A stretch of 64,000 nt of DNA from Betaproteobacteria bacterium (GTDB lineage Bacteria; Pseudomonadota; Gammaproteobacteria; Burkholderiales; Usitatibacteraceae), in the NCBI GenBank assembly GCA_016720925.1, contig JADKJR010000013.1, positions 1 through 64,000 on the forward strand, given 5' to 3'. This document shows positions 1 through 10,481 of the stretch, piece after piece. Within the stretch, counting starts at the first letter, position 1. Each line of letters opens with the position of its first letter. The position numbers and the translations under genes were made by a program. Under the pieces are notes generated by a model. That model ran no database searches. It was given only the letters and a program-made list of their open reading frames with translations, and was not told the DNA's origin.

Positions 1-300
1 GCCCTGTTTTCCGCCGAAAGCGCCGTCCGCCCTGCACGAGAGGCACGTGAATCACGCCCGCCGCGGATATTCGCACCGACCCTGCCAATAACACCGTCAC
101 GTTTATCTTGCCCGGCGAGCTCACTCGGGCCGCTGAAATCACTTTCGAGGCGTGAAGCTCTACGTCACCACCTGGGACCCCGAGCGTGGCTATCGCACCC
201 TCCGGCCAGACGCACAGTGAGCAGCATCAGCGGCGGAGACCCGGCGGTTGACCCGCGAGTAATGGACGACACAAATGTGATTACGCTCCTTGAAAAACAA
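1..300 (+). pseudogene. C-terminal remnant of a glucodextranase/DOMON-like glycoside hydrolase domain (frameshifted)
   Basis: Reading across three frames gives segments resembling the C-terminal DOMON-like domain found on amylopullulanases and glucodextranases: a TVTFILPGE strand near 90-115, then LYVTTWDPERGYRTL near 153-200, then GGDPAVDPRVMDDTNVITL near 232-288. That order and spacing match the end of this domain (a YVTTWD segment followed by a D-P-x-V-M-D-D-T segment). No single frame stays open, so at least two indels are present. The 5' part lies off the window. The family assignment is from recognised motifs; the function (starch or glucan binding) is inferred. Confidence 0.5.
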
Positions 301-329
301 TCGATCTGACGTGCCGCTGCAAAGCCCGT

Positions 330-580
330 CCGCGTCTGCTGGCCATCGCTTGGCCCATGTTCTTTGAACTGTGTCTGGGCATCGGTGTTGGTGTGCTGGG
401 CACCATACTGGCTGCACCTTATCAGCGATCCGGCCGGCGCCGCGTTCCGCCCTCGCCTAGCAGATTTCCGCGATGCTGCAGCCACCGTTGAGGATAGTGG
501 GCGCAGATATCAACCAGATGTTAACGAAGACCTGGGCAGCCGGGCGGCGCGGCGCGAAGCAGATCCGGTCTTTGTTATTG
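330..580 (+). pseudogene. fragment resembling a MATE-family efflux transporter N-terminus (frameshifted)
   Basis: Positions 340-440 encode PRLLAIAWPMFFEL and then LGIGVGVLGTILAA in adjoining frames, followed by LSDPAGAAF and, after another frame change, an NxDLGSR-like stretch. This resembles the first transmembrane helix and following loop of MATE (NorM/DinF) multidrug exporters. The remaining 350 or so residues expected of the family cannot be recovered downstream because frames break every 50-100 bases. The identity is tentative. Confidence 0.3.
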
Positions 581-3060
581 TAACATAAAGCCGGGTTGAA
601 TCAATCAATTACCGCCATTAAGCGCGTTTTGGCGTTATACCCGCCACGTTGATATGTTTCCACTTGGAAGAGTGCTCTTTGTAAACAGTTACAGCGCTCC
701 CGCAAACGTTCGCCGGATGCCGCAAAGAGTACTCGAACAGCGACAGCGTTGATATCACGCGATTGCGCGATACGCCTGCAACAGTGATGGTCTTTAAATG
801 CCGCTATAATAAGTTCTCCCTTTCATTATGTAATTCAGAGGCTGCAGGGTTTTTTTATCGCTCGAATCTTAAACAAGTACTTCAGACTTTGATTACATTT
901 GCATCTTATTAACAAAAATTGGGTTAATTCTCCTGGATGTCAAGCGACAGATGGCGTCTGCCGCGGCAAGACCTGGCGCTCGATCTGCGCGAAACCCTTG
1001 CCGGTGCGGCGGAAAATCATTACCTCAGAGCTCGCCCGCCTGGTCCGCGTCGGCCGTCGATGGACGCAGCTTCCAGAGCTGATCACCGCCGTTTTACAAC
1101 CCGCTGCAGGTCACCTATGAATCCTTTGGTTTAACAACGGGACCTGCTGGTAGAGTCGTCCGGGTCATGGTCGGCGCCGAGCGCCCGCGCGACCCAAATC
1201 GACAGTCAACAGCGCGCGCCAAACAGGGAGCGCCATCAACTTCAAATCCCGTAAGCATTCAAACCGCGGATGCCAGATCAAACTGAACCTGCGACTGATT
1301 CACTCAAAGATGAAGGATATCATTACCTTCGGATTTCCATGTGTGTGATTGGACGATTGCTGCGCTGGAACCATTGAATACTTTAAATCAGTGTTTTGAA
1401 TCAATGCTGCGCAAACAAGAATGATCTTTACATCCCAAATAATCGCGGAAGCAGAATCCACGCAACGATGCTGGTCGCAGCCGGTTTCTGAGCATCCGCA
1501 CCTCAGCCTGGGCGCGAAACCGGTGTGTGGATTACCTACGCCAGCAACAGACCGATGGTGCGATCTGCTCCCGTTACGGCACTGGATCCGCCGCCGACTT
1601 TTGAATTCTGCACGCTCACCGCGGGCTGAGAAGCGCGAGATTATCGCGCCGCGAAACGCGATGGTTTTCCAACCATGAAACAGTTCTCGCCACTTTGCGC
1701 AGATCCTCAGGCGCAAAACAACAGCGGCGCTGGTGAATAAGCGTTGATGACCAATGGCAGGAACAAATCAACTGCCGGATTTAAATGCCTGATCCGACCG
1801 GTACGTCGCCTTCATCGGCGCGAGCCGCCGCCGCGTCCTCCACCGGCATGGAATCATGTGTTACCAAACGCCTCTCCGCTATCCATCCGCTATCTGGCGG
1901 TCCCGCGAAGCTGGTGCCCAACCCCCTGGGCGACAACTTATAACTCGCATCATCAATTGGATGCAAGGTTGGCGCTGTGGGCAGATCATCTTGCAATGCC
2001 GCCCGTGATAACGCGGAAGTCAGGAATGCGTGATGAGGATGCTACAACCTGACCGATTGGGTTGCGGTTGGCGCTGAAGTATGGCGCTAGGAACTGAGTT
2101 GCTTAAATGTCAAGGACCAATCTTTTCACCCGATTTTTTATGTTGTTATATCGGTTCTTGAAAGCTCAGATCATTATCGGTGGCGAAGCGCACCACGCCG
2201 ACCGCGTTAGGAAACTTTATCGATGTTGATTGACCCGCCAAATCGTGAGATCGAGCTGCAGAATCGCGCGTCACTGTTGAAACGCCTCATGGATCATTTA
2301 GACCAGAACCATGGTTCCTTCCAGGCGCCGCCTTATAATCGAAGTGCCAGTTTTGAATCACGATTCTTTATCGTGGCATTAGTAGATCGCGGATTCCATA
2401 CAAAGCAAACTCGAGCAGATTAACGATACGCAACTTCCACCTGATGGGTTTAAGCGCAGGACAGATACGAATAGGCGTAGGATATTTGTTTAAACTATCG
2501 GTTCAACTTTTTGCCATGTTTTAATCCCGATACCGTCGTTGTGAAACAGATCATTGCCAAGTGAGAAATCGTCCCCAGGATTTTAACAGAGAAGGCGATC
2601 AGACATTATCTTCGCAAACCACCATCCGATTTTTGCTGGCACAAAATTATGAATAAGCCATAAACTATGCAAGAACCTGAGGACAGAAGAGTTTGCTTGT
2701 TGTAAATAAGTTTTCCAATGAAAATGAGGCTGTATCAACCTCACCACCCCCGCGCCTATCACGCCGGCATGTCGAATGCCGCCGCGATCGACGAGCCGCC
2801 ATCCCGATACCAATGGCGGCACGAAAAGTGGTTTGACACAGATGCGATGTTGCAAGTTTAATTGTGCACCCCTGTAATCACCTTGACAAGTGTCAATCGC
2901 GATCTTCGGCAATTAAACGGACACGGCATTAAATCGGATGTAGGCGATTCACCGACAAACCGTAGCCTTCGCATCTGACAAGTTCCGGCATCCGGGAATG
3001 GAAGCTCGAGCTTTTCGATACTTTTAATTGTCCCTCGTAACGAATATATTTCAGAAGTAG
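581..3060. other. 2.5 kb with no supportable gene
   Basis: No open frame here gives a recognisable protein on either strand. The reading frames are short and mutually overlapping, and I could not stitch them into a family, although similarly corrupted sequence further right can be stitched. It may be coding sequence too damaged to read, or genuine spacer with A/T-rich patches (around 790-930 and 2440-2560). Confidence 0.5.
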
Positions 3061-3090
3061 TGATCGTTCAATCAACTTTAGGAGATTATC

Positions 3091-3641
3091 TTGAAAAATT
3101 CATATGCAGGTGCGCTGACTTTGATGTTCGGCGCGCTCGTCCTCTCGGTGGTTGCGCGTCGGACAAACCCGTCGCGTCTGTCGCCTCTTCTTCGCAGGCA
3201 GTCCCTACGCAGGTCAGCGAACGCATCGACCAATGCCCGACCCGCGGCAGCGCACATCCAACCGATGCAAACAGCCGTGGTTGCACCCAACGCCCGCAAG
3301 TAATATGGTCTACTTTGATTACGACAGCTATACCGTGAAGGATCAATATGCAGGAGTCGTTCGCGGCAACGATACCAGATTACCTGGCCAATACCAATGG
3401 CGCGATTAGCAGACGCTGGACGGTTATGCCGACGAACGCGGCAGCCGTGAATACAACATAGCGCTGGGACAAAAGCAGCGCTGACGCCGCCAAGCGAGCA
3501 TTAGCCGTGCTGGGCGTGAAGAACGACCGCACATCAGAGACGATCCCGGCTTTGGCGAAGACAAACCAAGGGCACTGGCCATAATGAAGCCGCATGGGCG
3601 GAAAATCGCCAGGTCGATTTTGTGGTGAAGAGCGGCAAATA
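3091..3641 (+). pseudogene. pal: peptidoglycan-associated lipoprotein Pal, frameshifted
   Basis: Pal is the outer-membrane lipoprotein of the Tol-Pal system that binds peptidoglycan. After AGGAG at 3080-3084 and a TTG start comes a lipoprotein signal (ALTLMFGALVLS, then GCASDK in the next frame). The OmpA C-terminal domain follows in pieces: VYFDYDSYTVKDQYAGVV near 3307-3360, DGYADERGSREYNIALGQK near 3420-3478, then ALAVLGVKND and AAWAENRRVDFVVKSGK ending in TAG at 3639-3641. At least four frame changes are needed. All the conserved peptidoglycan-binding segments are present and in order, so the indels are more likely sequence errors than decay. No tolB is recognisable upstream. Confidence 0.75.
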
Positions 3642-3747
3642 GGCTGGCGCCAAATCCATGATTGCAGGGAAAGCGCCCGGCCAGCCTGGCTAGCGCGCCC
3701 CGCATGATGCAAACAAACAGGCCAGGGCTCGGGGGCTGACGCAAACG

Positions 3748-4549
3748 CTAAGCGGTTCGTGTCCGGTTGCTACGCACCAGGGAGAAAATCACGCCTGCCG
3801 ACCATCGGCCAAAGCCCAAGCCATTGCCCCATCCGGAAGCCCAGCCCAGGATGCCCAGAAAGCTGTCCGGCTCGCGCGCAAATTCATTAAAAACGAAAGC
3901 TCTGCCGTATCCAATCAGGAACACGGCCGACCACCGCCCCACCGGTCGCGGCTTCTTGAGTAGATCCACAAAATCACGAACAACGGGATTCCTTCCATCG
4001 CGAACTGATACAACTGCGAAGGATGGCGTGCCAATGGCGGTAAGCATCAACCTGCAGAAACCACATGGCCCACGGCCCTCGCGGCGTCGGTCACGCCGCC
4101 CCGGCAATTCGCCATTGATGAAAGTACCCATCCGGCCCCCGCGGCGGGTCCCGTCGGCACCAGTGGCGCGATGAAATCCGTCACCCCCCAGAAAGAACGA
4201 TTGGTTTTGCGCCCAAACCACCACATCGCCACCAGCAGCCTAAGCCGCCATGAAACGACATGCCGCCCTGCCATATATAGAGAATTTCGATCAGGGTGCG
4301 CGATGAAGTAACCGGCATGTGGGAAATCACGTAACCAATCTTCCGCCCAGCACAACCCCGAAAGGCATGCCGAAGAACAGCAGATCGTCCGGGGCTTCCA
4401 GATGAAACCGGTATCCGGGCGGCGTTTCATGTGCAATCTCCCCAACGCCATGAACAGCACGAACGCGACGACGTACATCAACCCATACCAGCGAATGGCA
4501 ACGGGGCCAAGTGAGAGCGCGATGGGATCAAGGTGGGGTGAGTCGGCAT
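3748..4549 (-). pseudogene. lgt: prolipoprotein diacylglyceryl transferase Lgt, frameshifted
   Basis: Lgt transfers diacylglycerol to the lipobox cysteine of prolipoproteins in the inner membrane. Starting from ATG at 4549, the frames give IRWYGLMYVVAFVLFMALGRL (4480-4400 region), then GYFIAHP, MSFHGGFL-type and [17 protein letters not shown] (4240-4180), then the Lgt signature region [11 protein letters not shown] (about 4130-4090, shifted) and a conserved tail [14 protein letters not shown] followed by the stop at 3748. Several single-base indels separate these blocks. Since lgt is essential in most Proteobacteria, sequence error is the likelier reading. Adjacent pal and nearby ilvD fit a housekeeping neighbourhood. 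Confidence 0.75.
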
Positions 4550-4634
4550 GGGGTCAAAACAAATTCAGCAGAATGCGATTATCGCATCGCTATCGCCGCT
4601 TACCCGCGATGGCCCGATCGGGCTGTCTCCAAAA

Positions 4635-4664
4635 CCGTCGTCCCAGCCTCCGCTGGGACGACGG
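4635..4664. repeat. perfect 12-bp inverted repeat
   Basis: CCGTCGTCCCAG at 4635-4646 pairs with CTGGGACGACGG at 4653-4664 across a 6-base loop. There is no T-tract, so it is not a clear intrinsic terminator. It lies just upstream of lgt, and a related hairpin occurs at 5819-5838. Such GTCGTCCC-type hairpins are commonly dispersed in bacterial genomes. Confidence 0.6.
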
Positions 4665-4687
4665 CAAATTACAAATCTGTAGACCAA

Positions 4688-4754
4688 ACTCCAGCATCCA
4701 CGCGCCTCACGGGCAATAAATGCCTTTCAAGCAGCGCCAGTGCTAGTGTTTCAT
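4688..4754. repeat. dispersed palindromic repeat, copy 1
   Basis: An imperfect palindrome ending in GCGCCAGTGCTAGTGTTTCA, with a GGGCAATAAATGCC centre. It is the same family as the copies listed at 17380, 21019, 21985, 27278, 34495, 39178, 43262, 47523, 54590 and 58530. It lies between lgt and the Bug gene. Confidence 0.55.
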
Positions 4755-4767
4755 AATCTACATCCTG

Positions 4768-5720
4768 CTAGTCCGCCTTGATCTGCGATTTCTTCACTAC
4801 ATCGCTCCAGCGCGCGGCTTCCACCTTGATGAATTCCGCGAACTCCTTTGGCGACATGGTCGCCGGTGCGGCTGCTTCACCGACAGGCGCTCAGCGACAG
4901 CAGGTGTCTTGCCCTGCAGCAGCCCGCGCGCCAGTTTCTGCACGATGGCATCCGGCGTGCCGGCGGGCGCGAGTAATCCGTACCACTGTGAGGTTTCAAA
5001 TCCGGTGTAGCCCGATTCCGCAACAATCGGCATCCACCAGCGCAGGCGAACGTTTTTGCCGTGCCGACGGCGGTGGGACTACCATGTACCTGCTTTTACG
5101 TGCGCCATCAGCGGCGGGCGCCGGTGAAGGTGGTCGCAAGCCTGCCGGCAAAGGTCGGTCTCATCATCGGGCCGGTGCCTGTACGGCTTGGGTCGCCATA
5201 AAACCGCAATCAACGCGAGGTACGCCATTGCCGGGTGCCCCGAACTGCCATTGCCCGCCGAGCCGTATTCAGTTCCTGATTTTTCTTCGCGTATTCCACC
5301 AGCTCTTTGAGATTCTTTGGCACCATTTTCCGAATTCACCTCCAGCATGCTCGGCCTTTGCCAGCAGCGTGATCGACACGAAAATCGCCAGCCGGGTCAT
5401 AGGGCAGTTTGGGAAACATGGCCGGATTCACGGCTGGCGTGCCGACGTGGCCGGGATGATGGTGCCCAGCCATCGGGCGCACTGTTTTTCGCTTCCTGCA
5501 TGGCGATATTGCCGGCGCCGCCGGGTTTTGCTTTCAACCAAGTCAATGGCCGAGCGTCTTCTGCATTTCGCCCGCAAACGAAGCGCGACACAATATCCGA
5601 ACTTCCGCCCGGCGCGAACAGCACGAGCAAGCGGATCGGTTTACTGGGGTAGATGTCGGCGTGCGCCGCACCGCACAAGGCGAGCGCCGTGCGATGGCGG
5701 CAATGATTCGAAAGTTTCAT
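4768..5720 (-). pseudogene. Bug-type tripartite tricarboxylate transporter receptor, frameshifted
   Basis: Bug (TctC-like) proteins are secreted periplasmic receptors for carboxylates. From ATG at 5720 a signal peptide (TALALCGAAHADIYPSKPIR region) leads to the family N-terminal YPSKPIRLLV and FAPGGSSDIVSR blocks. In other frames follow GGAGNIAMQEAK, then PTVAESGYTGFETSQWYGLL and APAGTPDAIVQKLA. The end, DVVKKSQIKAD, stops at 4768. At least four frame changes occur over a normal family length of about 320 codons. It follows an amidohydrolase and another Bug gene on the same strand, suggesting a small catabolic/uptake operon. Confidence 0.75.
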
Positions 5721-5730
5721 GTTGGCACCT

Positions 5731-5760
5731 GAAAGTGAAAGTGAAAGTGAAAGTGAAATT
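5731..5760. repeat. hexanucleotide tandem repeat (GAAAGT)n
   Basis: Four exact GAAAGT units and a fifth GAAATT unit run from 5731 to 5760, ending 10 bases before the ATG of the Bug gene read on the other strand. Because the unit is a multiple of three it would not shift a frame, but changes in copy number would alter spacing in the leader. Confidence 0.85.
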
Positions 5761-5818
5761 GAGGAATTCTCTATGCGTTGCGCAGCGCCATTCTCGTGAC
5801 GCCCCAAAAAACACTGTC

Positions 5819-5838
5819 GTCCCGGATTCAGTCCGGGA
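5819..5838. repeat. short inverted repeat
   Basis: GTCCCGGA and TCCGGGAC face each other around a short loop, between the Bug gene and the amidohydrolase. It resembles the hairpin at 4635-4664 and may belong to the same dispersed type. Confidence 0.5.
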
Positions 5839-5946
5839 CCCAAGTTGTTGCACACCCCGATGCGAAGAACTGGATCAAGACACCACATGTGTTCCGCCCA
5901 ACAGACAATCGCCGATAAATTCCGACAGACGTGATCGTTGCTTGCT

Positions 5947-6765
5947 CTACGATTCGGCAAGCACACAACCTCTCCCCGGCGCTCCAACCAGAATCGGTGC
6001 TGTACTGCTTCATCCGGAAACGCGCGCCACCGGCGTAAGCAATTCTCCATACGCCGTTGCGTTGCCGCGCGGCTTTTCCGCGAACCACGTGTGCGGCCAA
6101 TCGGATCCCCACAATACGCGTCCGGCGAACCGTCCGCCAATGTGGGGCGGCAATGTGTCGCACGCGGCAAGCGGCGCCTGCATCTCCGTGCGATACTGCG
6201 CGGAAATCTTGATCAGACACCGCGTCTGCCGAGGCCCGCGGGTCCGCGCTCGGTTGGCGTGGTGCGACATCCGCCCCATGCCGGCCAGATGATCGCCCAC
6301 GACGTTGATGGCCCACGCCTCAGGCCTCTCGCGCACCACGCATAGGCGCGCGGGCCGCAGGAACGAATACAAGTGCCAGCCCAATGGACAAGGCACTCCA
6401 CGGTCCGGTCGATCAGCGCCGGATCGTTGCCGACCGGAGAGACCAGATTGGATCGCGCCCGCGCACCCCGGCCGCGTGCATGTCTTCCAACCGCCGGTCC
6501 GTCACCCCGGGATCGAGGACCGCCACGCCGCGATACGCCACCCGACGCTGAGGAGTGCGGCGAGCATCACCGAATTGTCAACGCCTTACGCTCGGTTGCA
6601 CCAGCACGACGCGGTCGATGCCGTGCGGCTCCGCGGTCGCGCGCCACATCGCGAGCGTATGGTCCGCGGGCGTGTAGTGGCTGCCCGGCAGCACCGGGCC
6701 CGCGAACACATGTGCGTGCGTGTCCCAGCGATGCGATTGCGGGATTACGTTCGACTGCGCTATCA
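5947..6765 (-). pseudogene. amidohydrolase of the 2-pyrone-4,6-dicarboxylate hydrolase type, frameshifted
   Basis: The N-terminal block WDTHAHVFAGP (metal-binding H-x-H, about 6740-6705) is followed by YTPADHTLAMW and IDRVVLVQPSV, typical of the amidohydrolase_2 family that includes LigI. Further frames give GMGRMSHHANRA-like text, IKISAQYRTE near 6220, and GRVLWGSDWPHTWF near 6130-6090 with the catalytic Asp of the W-G-S-D-W-P motif. The C-terminus near 5947 is approximate. Three or more indels interrupt it. It lies 5 bases downstream of a Bug gene, which argues for cotranscription and for degradation of a cyclic or aromatic-derived carboxylate; the substrate is inferred only. Confidence 0.65.
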
Positions 6766-6770
6766 AGAAA

Positions 6771-7740
6771 TTATTCGGGCTTGATGCCGCGATCCTTGAT
6801 GACCTTGCTCCAGATGGCGGTTTGCTCATGGAGAAACTTGACGGACTCCGGCGTGCCGCCACTGAAGACTTCGCCACCGAGACCCGCAATGCGTTCGCGC
6901 ACATCGGGCGCGTCGAGCGCGGCGCGCAAAGCGCCGGCGAGCTTGGCCAGCACGGGTGCGCGTGTGCCGGCAGGCGCGACGATCACATTCCATTCGTACA
7001 CCTGATAGCCCGGCACCGGCCTCGGCGATCGTCAAAACGTCAGGAAGAATGGCCGAGCGCTGCTGCTGGTCACCGCGAGCGCCTGCATTTACCGCCCTTG
7101 ATATGTTCCCGGGCTCGAGGCAACGTTGGCAAAAAGAACAGTACCTGCCCGCCGAGCGTCGATCAGCACAGGTCCGCCACCTTTGTACAGCATGCAACAT
7201 ATCCACTTCGCCTGCCAGTTCGAACAACGCACCGGCCAGATGCTGCGCGGAACCGTTGCCTGACGACGCGCGTGACAATCGCACCCGGTTGCTTCTTTGC
7301 CAATACAGTCACATCCGCCCCGACTTCACCCGGATAGCCGGCCGTGGAAACCAGCATTCCGAAACGGCGCCGTCGCCGATGGGTGTAAATGCCTTGTCCC
7401 GTGTCGTAGGGAAGCTTGGCGAACAGGCTGGGATTGACGGTGTACGACGACGCATCGAGCATCAACGTGTAACCATCCGGCGCCGCCTTGGCCACCGCGC
7501 TCGCCGCGATCTGCCCGCTGGCGCCGGGACGGTTCTCGACGATCACCGGTTGCTTCAGGGTCGCGGACATTTTCGGTGCCACCAATCTCGCCATCAGGTC
7601 CGCGCCGCCACCGGCAAGATAGGCTAACGACGATGGTGATCGGCTTCCGATGGATATTCCTGTGCGATGGCGGTGCCCGCAACGAAGAAGGACAGGAATA
7701 TCGACAGTGCGATCAAGCGTATCAAGCGGGCGGCGGGGGA
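6771..7740 (-). pseudogene. second Bug-type receptor, frameshifted
   Basis: A hydrophobic leader LIALSIFLSFFVAGTAIAQ followed by EYPSE lies near 7735-7640. The block VAPKMSATLKQPVIVENRPG then GASGQIAASAVAKAAPDGYTL (7590-7455) is the classic Bug signature. The C-terminal half YQVYEWNVIVAPAGTRAPVL to VIKDRGIKPE stops at 6771. The middle is scrambled by indels. It sits between a GntR regulator and the amidohydrolase on the same strand. Confidence 0.75.
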
Positions 7741-7806
7741 AGGAGCTGGGGCAACTGGCTGGGGAAATAGCAGAAAATCTCTATGGGCTCCGACTGCACG
7801 AAAGAA

Positions 7807-8548
7807 CTAAGTCAGGTTGACGGTGTAATGGAAAGCGTTGGCGTCGCCGCTGACGCTTACCTCCACACCAGCCGCCCGCAATATCGAACGCCTGCCGGAA
7901 ACCATCACGCACGGGTGCCGCGCCGACAATTACGGCAGTCGCGCGTCGGCGGCGTTGAAGTTGCCAGATTCGATCGTGTCCCGTCGCGCGATGCACCACC
8001 ACACCGCAGCGGGCGGCGTATTCAGGATACATCAGGTCGCCCATTGCGGCGGGTTCGCTGGCGACCATGGCGGAAAAGCGGCGCGCATCCGCAGATATTT
8101 TCAGCAGGAGGCGCGGTGCATCATCCAACCAGCGGGTACGCGCCATATGCGGCATTGCCGCCCGCGCGGATGCCAGGTTAATTGGCGAGCTCGGCGGACG
8201 CGGCGATGTCCTACCGCTCATGATCTTCGATTTTGGAATCTGCGCGGCGCCGGACGCGCCGAAACGAAAGAAGCGCATCAGTGAGGCGCCCGCCAGCCCC
8301 GCGCGCACAAACGTGCCGCGCCCGTGCCGCCGTTCCAGCAGCCCCTCATTCACCAGCAGCGCGATGGCCTGACGCATGGTCCCGAGTGCGACCGCGAATT
8401 CCTGCATCAATACCGTTTCGGCGGGAATCGGCTCGCCCGCCGCCCAGCGTCCTGCCGTAATCGCGGCGCGCAGGCGTTCGGCGATGGCGGCGTAACGTGC
8501 GCGGCCGATATCGGTATTGACCGCAGCGAGTTGGGCGGAAGGTGGCAA
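7807..8548 (-). pseudogene. GntR-family (HutC/UTRA type) transcriptional regulator, frameshifted
   Basis: The N-terminal 90 residues are open and give a winged-helix GntR domain: RYAAIAERLRAAITAGRWAA, then GEPIPAETVLMQEFAVALGT and MRQAIALLVNEGLLERRHGR with GTFV. The ligand-binding half is broken. The pieces TIESGNFNAADAR, FDIAGG-type and FHYTVNLT at 7831-7807 show a UTRA domain end. It is first in line of the Bug-amidohydrolase-Bug set and divergent from ilvD, so it probably regulates that set. A single-base indel near 7980 and others further on break the frame. Confidence 0.7.
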
Positions 8549-8665
8549 GGCAATGTCCTATAGAGGACTAGATGATAAAGCAGGTTTGCGCCGGAAGTCA
8601 ATTCTCCCGGCGTGCCCGCACGGGTACAATTCCATCAGGCAGCAATTCGCACCGTTATCAGGCAG

Positions 8666-8727
8666 CATTCCGCACCGTCATTTCGCACGTCAATTCGCAC
8701 GTCACATCGCACGTTACATCGCACGCC
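8666..8727. repeat. 12-bp tandem repeat in the gntR-ilvD intergenic region
   Basis: Four 12-base units, ATTTCGCACGTC, AATTCGCACGTC, ACATCGCACGTT and ACATCGCACGCC (8680-8727), follow a diverged unit CATTCCGCACCGTC at 8666. The array lies between two divergent genes. It could be an operator cluster or a simple replication-slippage array; nothing in the sequence decides. Confidence 0.7.
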
Positions 8728-8774
8728 ACCTCCACCCTCATCCCTTCGCTCACTCCCGCAGATAAATCATACTA

Positions 8775-10461
8775 CGCCCACCCAAAACGCCCCAACCACC
8801 TTTCCGCTCATTCGCCATCACCCAGGGCAAGGAACGCGCTAACCGCTCGATGCTGCGCGGCATCGGCTACAAAGATGCGATTTTCAACAGCCCTTCATCG
8901 GCCTCGCCAGCAGCCACTCCACGCTGAACCCCTGCAACGCTGGCATCCAGCCGCTCGCCGATGCTGCCGACGCCGCCATCCGCGAAGCAGGCGGCATGCC
9001 GCAAATGTTCGGCACCATCACCGTCACCGACGGCATCTCGATGGGCACGGAGAGGCATGAAGTACTCCTTGGTATCGCGCGAAGTGATCGCCGACTGATC
9101 GAGACCGCCTGCCAATCACGCAATTCATGGACGGCGTGCTCGCCATCGGCGGCTGCGACAAGAACATGCCCGGCGCGATGATCGGCCTGTGCCGCATGAA
9201 CCTGCCGGCGATCTTCGTCTACGGCGGCACGATCAAGCCCGGCCACCACAAGGGCCAGGACCTGCAGGTGGTTTCAGTGTTCGAAGCCGTCGGCGCATTC
9301 CAGGCCGGCAAGATGGCGAGGAAGACTTCGGCTGCATCGAGCGCTGCGCGATCCCCGGCGTGGGCGCCTGCGGCGGCATGTACACCGCCAACACCATGTC
9401 CAGCGCCTGCGAAGCGATCGGCATGTCGCTGCCTTACTCTTCCACCATGGCCGCCGAAGACCAGGAGAAGGATTCCGCCGCCGAATCCGCGCGCGTGCTG
9501 CTCGCGGCCGTCAAGAAAGGCCTCAAGCCGCGCGACATCGTCACCCGCAAAGCGGTTGAGAACGCCATCGCCGTCATCATGGCCGTGGGCGGCTCGACCA
9601 ACGCGGTGCTGCATTTCCTCGCCATCACCCACGCGGCCGATGTGGATTGGACCATCGACGATTTCGAGCGCATGCGCAAGAAGGTCCCGGTGATCTGTGA
9701 CCTGAAGCCTTCCGGCAAGTACGTCGCGGTCGATCTGCACAAGGCCGGCGGCATCCCGCAGGTGATGAAGCTTTTACTGAACGCGGGATTACTGCACGGC
9801 GACTGCATGACCATCACCGGCAAGACCGTCGCCGAAACATTGAAAGACGTACCCGACGTGCCGCCGAGCGCGGATCAAGACCGTGATCATGCCGATCGAC
9901 AAGGCGCTATATAAACAGGGCCACCTCGCCATCCTCAAAGGCAACCTCGCCCCCGAAGGCTGCGTGGCCAAGATCACCGGCCTCAAGAACCCCGTCATCA
10001 CCGGCCCCGCGCGCGTATTCGATTCCGAGCCGCAACTGATGGACGCCATCATGGCCGACAAGATCAATCACGGCGACGTGATCGTGCTGCGCTACGAAGG
10101 CCCCAAAGGCGGCCCCGGCATGCGCGAGATGCTGGCACCGACGGCGGCGCTGATCGGCAAGGGCTTCGGCGAAACCGTGGGGCTCATCACCGACGGACGA
10201 TTTTCCGGCGGCACCTGGGGAATGGTGGTGGGGCATGTGGCGCCCGAAGCGTTTGTGGGCGGCACCATCGGCCTGGTGCATGAGGGCGATTCCGTCACCA
10301 TCGATGCGGTCCAGCTGCTGATTCAGTTGAATGTGGATGAGGCGGAGATTGCGAAGCGGCGGGCGGCGTGGAAGGCGCCTGCGCCAAGGTATACGCGGGG
10401 GGTGTTGGGGAAATACTTTAAGTTGGTGGGGACGGCTAGTAAGGGGGCGGTGACGGATTAG
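8775..10461 (+). pseudogene. ilvD: dihydroxy-acid dehydratase IlvD, frameshifted in its 5' two thirds
   Basis: IlvD makes 2-keto acids in branched-chain amino acid synthesis and carries an iron-sulfur cluster. The frames give [80 protein letters not shown] and [20 protein letters not shown], including the cluster cysteines in GGCDKNMPG and ACGGMYTAN. From about 9880 the frame stays open for 190 codons ([40 protein letters not shown]) to TAG at 10459-10461. Breaks occur near 8885, 9050, 9110, 9320 and 9870. Length and motifs are complete, so the gene is probably intact in the organism. The start is not clear; 8775 is approximate. Confidence 0.85.
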
Positions 10462-10481
10462 GGCAAACTGGAGAAGAGAGC

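Noticed and set aside
4778..6292. A 504-codon plus-strand frame
   Set aside because: It is antisense to the Bug and amidohydrolase genes, whose motifs are recognisable, and carries no domain of its own.
8666..8727. CRISPR-like array
   Set aside because: The units are contiguous 12-mers without spacers, and no cas gene is present.
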